Assembly: GCA_018224455.1 (NCBI GenBank)
Contig: JAGTUY010000293.1
Coordinates: 1-10,634 of the forward strand
Source: Desulfosarcina sp.
GTDB lineage: Bacteria; Desulfobacterota; Desulfobacteria; Desulfobacterales; Desulfosarcinaceae
DNA length: 10,634 nt
Reading direction: 5' to 3'
Below the pieces are notes generated by a model that was not told the origin of the DNA, did not search any database, and saw nothing but the letters and a program-made list of their open reading frames with translations. The stretch's first letter is position 1. The number at the start of each line of letters is the position of its first letter. A program made the position numbers and the translations under genes. Below are positions 6,852 to 10,634 of the stretch, piece after piece.

Positions 6852-8180
6852 ATGGGCCGTCTATACATCGAAAGTCTGGGCTGTGCCCGCAATCAGGTAG
6901 ACAGTGAAAACATGGCTGGAGAGCTGCGCCAGGCCGGCTGGTCGCTGACCCGGGATCCGGCCGACGCCGTCGTCATTGTTGTCAACACCTGCAGCTTCGT
7001 GGAGTCGGCCATCGATGAATCCATCGACACCATTCTCGAACTGGCCCGGTTTAAAAAAACGGGGCGCTGCAATCGATTGGTGGTCGCTGGTTGTCTGCCG
7101 GAACGCTTTCGTGAAGCCATTGCCGATGCCCTGCCCGAGGTGGACCAGTTTCTGGGCACCGGCGCCTTTTCGCGCATCGTGGATGCCGTGACCGGCGGAT
7201 TGGGCCGCGGGACCTGCCTCTTGCCGGACCCGGACCGCATATCCATTGGTCAAAAAACGGCCCGTGAACGGAACCAGTCCCACACCGCCTACTTGAAAAT
7301 TGCCGAAGGGTGCAGCCGCCACTGCACCTACTGCATCATTCCCCGGCTGCGGGGCCGCCAGAAAAGCCGGCCCATGGATCATATCCTGGCCGAGGCTCGG
7401 GAACTGATAGGCAGCGGCGTTAAAGAGTTGAATCTGGTGGCCCAGGATACCACTCATTACGGCCACGACCTGTCCGATCCGGTAAGCTTTGACACCCTCC
7501 TGATCCACCTTGCCGAGGTGGCCGGAGAGGCCTGGGTCCGATTTCTATACGGTCACCCGGAAAGCATCACCGACGGCGTGATCGAGGCGGTTGCCGCTCA
7601 CCCCAATCTGTGCCCCTATTTTGACCTTCCCGTTCAGCATGCTGCCAGCCGGGTATTGAAGAAAATGGGCCGTCACTATGATAAGCGGCAGTTGCTGGAT
7701 CTGTTTCAGCACATCCGATCAAGGGTTCCCGGGGCTGCCATCAGAACCACCCTGATCGTTGGCTTTCCCGGAGAGACAGACGCTGATTTTCAAGAACTGA
7801 TGGAATTCGTAGAAGATGTCCGTTTCGACCACCTGGGCGTGTTCACCTATTCCGACGCCGAGGATTTGCCCTCTCATCGGCTGCCCGGGCAACTATCCAA
7901 GAAAGTGGCCCAGTTCCGGTACGACACCCTCATGAAGCGGCAAATGGCGATCTCGGAAAACAACCTGACATCGATGATTGGAAAGACCTTGCCGGTCCTG
8001 GTCGAGGCTTCATCCGAGCCCCGCCTCTTTGAGGGAAGAACCATCCTTCAAGCACCCGAAGTAGACGGCATCACTTTTGTGAAGACGCAGCCGGGCGGCC
8101 CCGCGGCAACCATTGGAGAGATCGCATCGGTTACGATAACGGATACGTTGGCGTACGATCTGATCGGAAGGGCGCTATGA
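6852..8180 (+). CDS. rimO: Ribosomal protein S12 methylthiotransferase RimO
   Basis: The 442 residues have the three-domain methylthiotransferase layout. The N-terminal UPF0004 domain has three cluster cysteines: Cys11 (SLGCARNQVDSE), Cys47 (NTCSFVE) and Cys81 (AGCLPER). The radical SAM domain has the CxxxCxxC motif at Cys154, Cys158 and Cys161 (CSRHCTYCIIPRLRG). A TRAM-like domain covers roughly the last 70 residues. The SLGC..N.VDSE opening and the ending TLAYDLIG are typical of RimO rather than of the tRNA enzymes MiaB or MtaB. Known function: it adds a methylthio group to the conserved aspartate of ribosomal protein S12 (Asp88 in E. coli), using two [4Fe-4S] clusters and SAM. The ATG directly follows the etfA stop; GAAAGGG at 6842-6848 serves as ribosome binding site within etfA. 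Its link to ETF is likely positional rather than functional. Confidence 0.95.
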   Translation: MGRLYIESLGCARNQVDSENMAGELRQAGWSLTRDPADAVVIVVNTCSFVESAIDESIDTILELARFKKTGRCNRLVVAGCLPERFREAIADALPEVDQFLGTGAFSRIVDAVTGGLGRGTCLLPDPDRISIGQKTARERNQSHTAYLKIAEGCSRHCTYCIIPRLRGRQKSRPMDHILAEARELIGSGVKELNLVAQDTTHYGHDLSDPVSFDTLLIHLAEVAGEAWVRFLYGHPESITDGVIEAVAAHPNLCPYFDLPVQHAASRVLKKMGRHYDKRQLLDLFQHIRSRVPGAAIRTTLIVGFPGETDADFQELMEFVEDVRFDHLGVFTYSDAEDLPSHRLPGQLSKKVAQFRYDTLMKRQMAISENNLTSMIGKTLPVLVEASSEPRLFEGRTILQAPEVDGITFVKTQPGGPAATIGEIASVTITDTLAYDLIGRAL

Positions 8181-9157
8181 CCGACCTGAAACAGAAGATT
8201 CTGGCCGCCGTGGGGGATGATCTGAAGGCCATCGAACAGGCACTGGCCGAGAACCTGAATCCCTATTTCGATCTGGTTTCTCAAGTGGCCGGGCATATCC
8301 TGTTTGCCGGTGGAAAGCGGTTACGGCCCCTATTGATGGTATTGGGCGCTCGGCTCTGCGGATATTCAGGCAATCACACGGCACGTTTCTCCACCATCTT
8401 TGAATATCTGCACGCCGCCACCCTGCTGCATGATGATCTGATAGACGGCGCGGACATGCGGCGAGGCCGTCAGGTGGCCAACCAGTTATGGGACAATCCC
8501 ACGGCAGTGCTTACCGGTGACTTCCTTTTGGCCCGTGGACTTTCCATCGCCGCGGACACCGGCCTTTGTGAGGTGATTCAGACCATTGCCCGGATTACCG
8601 AAAACATGTCCCAGGGTGAAATCCGTCAGTTGGAGAAAAAAGGTGATATTACGCTGGGTGAGGACGACTATTTAGACGTGATTCGCTGCAAAACGGCCGT
8701 GCTTTTCGAAGGTGCCTGCCGGACCGGTGCATTGATTGCCGGTGGGAAGCCGGCCACCGTTCAGGCGCTGACCGACTACGGATATCATCTGGGGCTGGCG
8801 TTTCAAATGGCCGATGACCTGCTCGACTACACCCAGGAAATCACTTCTCTGGGCAAACATGCCGGGGCCGATTTGAGGGAGGGAAAGCTGACCCTGCCGC
8901 TGATCCATGCCTTGTCCCGGGCAACCGAGACGGATCGTCAATCCATGGTGGCCATTTTCGAGAACCGGAATTTTACCGGGGCCGAGTTTGCATCCCTGGT
9001 GGAGATGTTGAAACGCCATGGCGGCATCGCCTATACCGAAGCACAGGCAGCGGCCCACATCCAAAAGGCCAAGACGGCGCTGCTACCCTTTGAGGATAGT
9101 CCGACGCGGGAAATTCTGATGGACATTGCCGACTATGCGCGGGTCCGAAAAACATAA
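8177..9157 (+). CDS. Long-chain polyprenyl diphosphate synthase (IspB/HepT-like)
   Basis: The 326 residues form a complete trans-isoprenyl diphosphate synthase. Substrate-binding motifs are GGKRLRP (45-51), the first aspartate-rich motif HDDLID (Asp86, Asp87, Asp90), and the second, QMADDLLDY (Asp213, Asp214, Asp217). The residues just before the first motif (HAATLLH) are small at the positions that limit chain length in short-chain enzymes, where aromatic residues block growth. This points to a long product (about C30-C50), though exact length cannot be read from sequence. Family role: it condenses isopentenyl diphosphate onto an allylic primer, most likely for the menaquinone side chain in an anaerobe. 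The start overlaps the rimO stop (ATGA), indicating translational coupling. ispB is a possible symbol, but product length is unknown, so I leave it blank. Confidence 0.92.
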   Translation: MTDLKQKILAAVGDDLKAIEQALAENLNPYFDLVSQVAGHILFAGGKRLRPLLMVLGARLCGYSGNHTARFSTIFEYLHAATLLHDDLIDGADMRRGRQVANQLWDNPTAVLTGDFLLARGLSIAADTGLCEVIQTIARITENMSQGEIRQLEKKGDITLGEDDYLDVIRCKTAVLFEGACRTGALIAGGKPATVQALTDYGYHLGLAFQMADDLLDYTQEITSLGKHAGADLREGKLTLPLIHALSRATETDRQSMVAIFENRNFTGAEFASLVEMLKRHGGIAYTEAQAAAHIQKAKTALLPFEDSPTREILMDIADYARVRKT

Positions 9158-9162
9158 GGAGG
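9156..9162 (+). promoter_or_regulatory. Strong Shine-Dalgarno setting the start of the exported protein gene
   Basis: AAGGAGG, beginning within the TAA stop of the preceding gene, lies 5 bases before the ATG at 9168. It favours that ATG over the in-frame ATG at 9126, which would overlap the previous gene by 32 bases and put a charged extension in front of the signal peptide. Confidence 0.8.
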
Positions 9163-9167
9163 AACCC

Positions 9168-10358
9168 ATGTCTGATCGGAACACGATAAAAAGATGGATC
9201 CAGCGAATCTGCCTGTTGATTGTCCTGACGCTGGCCTGCAGCAGCAGTTACGGGGCAGACAACCAGGTGGTCAAGCAGTTGAAAGTATTAGGAACGGCTG
9301 CCATCCACGAAAAAAACCTGGCCGATGGCAGGCAGAATGCGGTCAATGATGCCTTGGTCGCCGCCGTGGGTCAGGTGGTCATGGAGATGCTCACCGGTGA
9401 GACCGTGGTCCGGCGATTCCAGCAGATCAACGACCATATTCTGGCTGAACGGGACAGCTATATCCAGAATTACCGCGTGCTCACCGAGTCCGTATCCGGG
9501 ACCACGGTCAGAACACTGGTTCAGGTGGATATTGCCGTAGACCGGGTCAGCCGGGACCTCTCCCGCCTGGGTCTCGCGCTGGCCGGTGCCGTGTATCCAA
9601 GGATCCTTTTCATGGTGGCGGAGAGAAATGTGACCGATGCCGATTTTACCTACTGGTGGGGGGATCGCCGGCTACGCAGCCGGACCATCAGTGAAGGGGC
9701 GATGGCGGCGACACTTCAGGCCACCGGATTCGAGATCGTCGACCTGCCCGATCTGAGTTCACCCCTGTCGCTTCCCGTGAATGCGCCGGAGGTGGAGATG
9801 GTGGCCCTGGCAGGGCGGCTGGGTGCGGATGTACTGGTCACCGGTTATGGTACGGCCGCGGCTGCACCCAATACCATGGGGGGGGCTGTCAACGCCTATG
9901 AAGCCGTCCTCGATGCTCGTGCGTTTGATGTTCAGACCGGGCAGCCGATCGGTCGGACACGCCAGAAATCGGTGGTTTCCGGTCAGGATGAGATCGTGGG
10001 GGGGCGCGAAGCACTGTCTGGTGCGGGGGCATTGGCCGGTGATGACTTGGCCCGGCAGATCATGGCCGTCTGGCAGCAGGCGCAGGATCGCAGTGCAGTC
10101 ATTGAGGTGGTGGTGGAGGGCACCGGAGGCCATATTGCCAATTTTGTACGGCTGCGAACGGCCATCGCTTCGGTGTCCGGGGTCAATGAGCTGAAAATGA
10201 AAGAAATGTCGGCCGACCGGGCCGATATGGCTGTCAGCTACCAGGGCAGTGCACGATCCCTGGCCGACGCGCTGCTGCTGAAAACGTTCAGCGGTTTCGG
10301 TATCGACATCTTCGAGGTGACGCCTGAAGCCATCCGCATCCGCCTGGTGAACCAGTGA
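9168..10358 (+). CDS. Exported protein with FlgT-N-like domain, function unknown
   Basis: With the start at 9168 the product has 396 residues. It begins with a signal sequence: basic residues at 4-13, a hydrophobic stretch at 14-24, then SSSYGADNQ. Cleavage near Gly29/Ala30 is plausible; TLAC at 21-24 is a poor lipobox but lipidation cannot be excluded. Residues about 36-125 follow the pattern of the FlgT N-terminal domain: a short strand with LGTAAI, a helix LADGRQNAVNDALVAAVGQVV (residues 51-71), and later IQNYRVL and TLVQVDIAVDRV. The middle (about 145-300) has strand-rich segments such as YPRILFMVAER and GADVLVTGYGTA, reminiscent of envelope proteins related to CsgG. The last 90 residues look like a small mixed alpha/beta domain. 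No flagellar gene is nearby, so a flagellar role is not supported; an envelope role is likely. The domain assignment is from recall of the pattern, not from a search. Confidence 0.6.
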   Translation: MSDRNTIKRWIQRICLLIVLTLACSSSYGADNQVVKQLKVLGTAAIHEKNLADGRQNAVNDALVAAVGQVVMEMLTGETVVRRFQQINDHILAERDSYIQNYRVLTESVSGTTVRTLVQVDIAVDRVSRDLSRLGLALAGAVYPRILFMVAERNVTDADFTYWWGDRRLRSRTISEGAMAATLQATGFEIVDLPDLSSPLSLPVNAPEVEMVALAGRLGADVLVTGYGTAAAAPNTMGGAVNAYEAVLDARAFDVQTGQPIGRTRQKSVVSGQDEIVGGREALSGAGALAGDDLARQIMAVWQQAQDRSAVIEVVVEGTGGHIANFVRLRTAIASVSGVNELKMKEMSADRADMAVSYQGSARSLADALLLKTFSGFGIDIFEVTPEAIRIRLVNQ

Positions 10359-10377
10359 TCCTGAAGTCGTAAATTCC

Positions 10378-10406
10378 TTGACAGTCCTAAGAGCAGGTGG
10401 TATCAG
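10378..10406 (+). promoter_or_regulatory. Sigma-70-type promoter of tRNA-Val
   Basis: A perfect -35 TTGACA (10378-10383) and a -10-like TATCAG (10401-10406, 4 of 6 matching) are separated by the optimal 17 bases. Transcription would start about 10413, a few bases before the mature tRNA 5' end at 10420. This is a good fit for a dedicated tRNA promoter. Confidence 0.7.
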
Positions 10407-10419
10407 CTTTTCTCCATGT

Positions 10420-10494
10420 AGGCGCGTAGCTCAGGGGGAGAGCGCTTCCCTGACACGGAAGAGGTCGTTGGTTCAAATCCAATCGCGCCTACCA
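10420..10494 (+). tRNA. tRNA-Val, anticodon GAC
   Basis: A full cloverleaf can be drawn. The acceptor stem AGGCGCG (10420-10426) pairs perfectly with CGCGCCT (10484-10490). The D stem is GCTC/GAGC (10429-10432, 10440-10443) with a 7-base loop AGGGGGA. The anticodon stem is CTTCC/GGAAG (10445-10449, 10457-10461) around the loop CTGACAC, with anticodon GAC at 10452-10454. A 5-base variable loop, AGGTC, follows. The T stem is GTTGG/CCAAT with one G-U pair and loop TTCAAAT. The discriminator A (10491) and an encoded CCA (10492-10494) complete it. GAC reads the valine codons GUC and GUU. The first pair is A-U rather than G-C. It has its own promoter and terminator and is therefore probably a single-gene unit. 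Confidence 0.97.
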
Positions 10495-10505
10495 TTTAAA
10501 CGATT

Positions 10506-10544
10506 AAGCCTGGGTACAAATTGTGCCCAGGCTTTCTTCGTTTT
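10506..10544 (+). terminator. Intrinsic terminator after tRNA-Val
   Basis: The arms AAGCCTGGGTAC (10506-10517) and GTGCCCAGGCTT (10523-10534) form a 12-base stem with one G-U pair and a 5-base loop (AAATT), followed by the T-rich tail TCTTCGTTTT (10535-10544). It begins 11 bases after the tRNA CCA. The opposite strand has no T-tract next to the stem, so it acts mainly on the + strand. Confidence 0.9.
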
Positions 10545-10634
10545 GGTCCTTTGCTATACTATCCAAGGAGATTGCCCATCGGCCGGTGCGGATTCTGTCC
10601 CAAGACGGCATCGATGCGTTCGACCCCTCGAGCC
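10545..10634 (+). other. Unassigned end of window, possible start of another gene
   Basis: After the terminator there is a TATACT hexamer at 10555-10560 without a clear -35, and AAGGAG at 10565-10570. A + strand frame through GTG 10586 stays open to the window end (VRILSQDGIDAFDPSS) and has mostly G or C in third positions. The GTG is rather far (15 bases) from AAGGAG. On the - strand a frame ending with a stop at 10559-10561 is also open, so a convergent gene cannot be excluded. Too short to name. Confidence 0.2.

Noticed and set aside
6852..8180. MiaB or MtaB (tRNA methylthiotransferase) for the radical SAM gene
   Set aside because: The opening SLGCARNQVDSE and the C-terminal DTLAYDLIG fit RimO better than the tRNA-modifying relatives.
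9126..9167. Upstream in-frame ATG for the exported protein
   Set aside because: It would overlap the previous gene by 32 bases and add a charged 14-residue extension before the signal peptide; the AAGGAGG at 9156-9162 supports the ATG at 9168.

Overview
The window reads as chromosomal DNA of an anaerobic bacterium, most likely a sulfate-reducing Desulfobacterota (former Deltaproteobacteria; Desulfosarcina/Desulfobacteraceae-like). The grounds are Hyp-dependent [NiFe]-hydrogenase maturation, an ETF pair of acyl-CoA-oxidation type, GC-rich coding sequence separated by strikingly AT-rich spacers, and the general style of the proteins. No rRNA or other taxonomic marker is present, so the lineage is inference. 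All recognised genes lie on the + strand, and I see no insertion sequence, integrase, phage gene, CRISPR array or defence gene.

Layout. (1) Bases 2-3691: the 3' part of hypF, then hypD and hypE. Their products make the cyano ligands and assemble the Fe(CN)2CO unit of [NiFe]-hydrogenases. hypC, often found between hypF and hypD, is not there. (2) 3685-4725: apbE, a secreted FAD:protein FMN transferase that overlaps the end of hypE by 7 bases. (3) 4726-4923: AT-rich gap with promoter-like sequences. (4) 4924-6851: etfB and etfA, encoding the two ETF subunits, separated by a 191-base AT-rich spacer that contains a degenerate inverted repeat. (5) 6852-10358: rimO (ribosomal protein S12 methylthiotransferase), a long-chain polyprenyl diphosphate synthase, and an exported protein with a FlgT-N-like domain, joined by 0-base, 4-base-overlap and 10-base junctions and probably cotranscribed with etfA. 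(6) 10378-10544: tRNA-Val(GAC) with its own promoter and intrinsic terminator. (7) The last 90 bases hold only a possible start of another gene.

How it fits together. HypF carbamoylates the C-terminal cysteine of HypE, HypE dehydrates the carbamoyl group to thiocyanate, and HypD (with HypC) receives cyanide on iron. ApbE would flavinylate exported redox proteins such as Rnf/Nqr-type subunits. ETF collects electrons from acyl-CoA dehydrogenases and passes them toward quinone, and the polyprenyl synthase could supply the menaquinone side chain. The common theme is anaerobic redox metabolism, although rimO and the last gene do not obviously belong to it.

I did not find a convincing new system. 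The points most worth a second look are the repeat element splitting etfB from etfA, the uncharacterised exported protein at 9168-10358, and the hypFDE-apbE arrangement without hypC.
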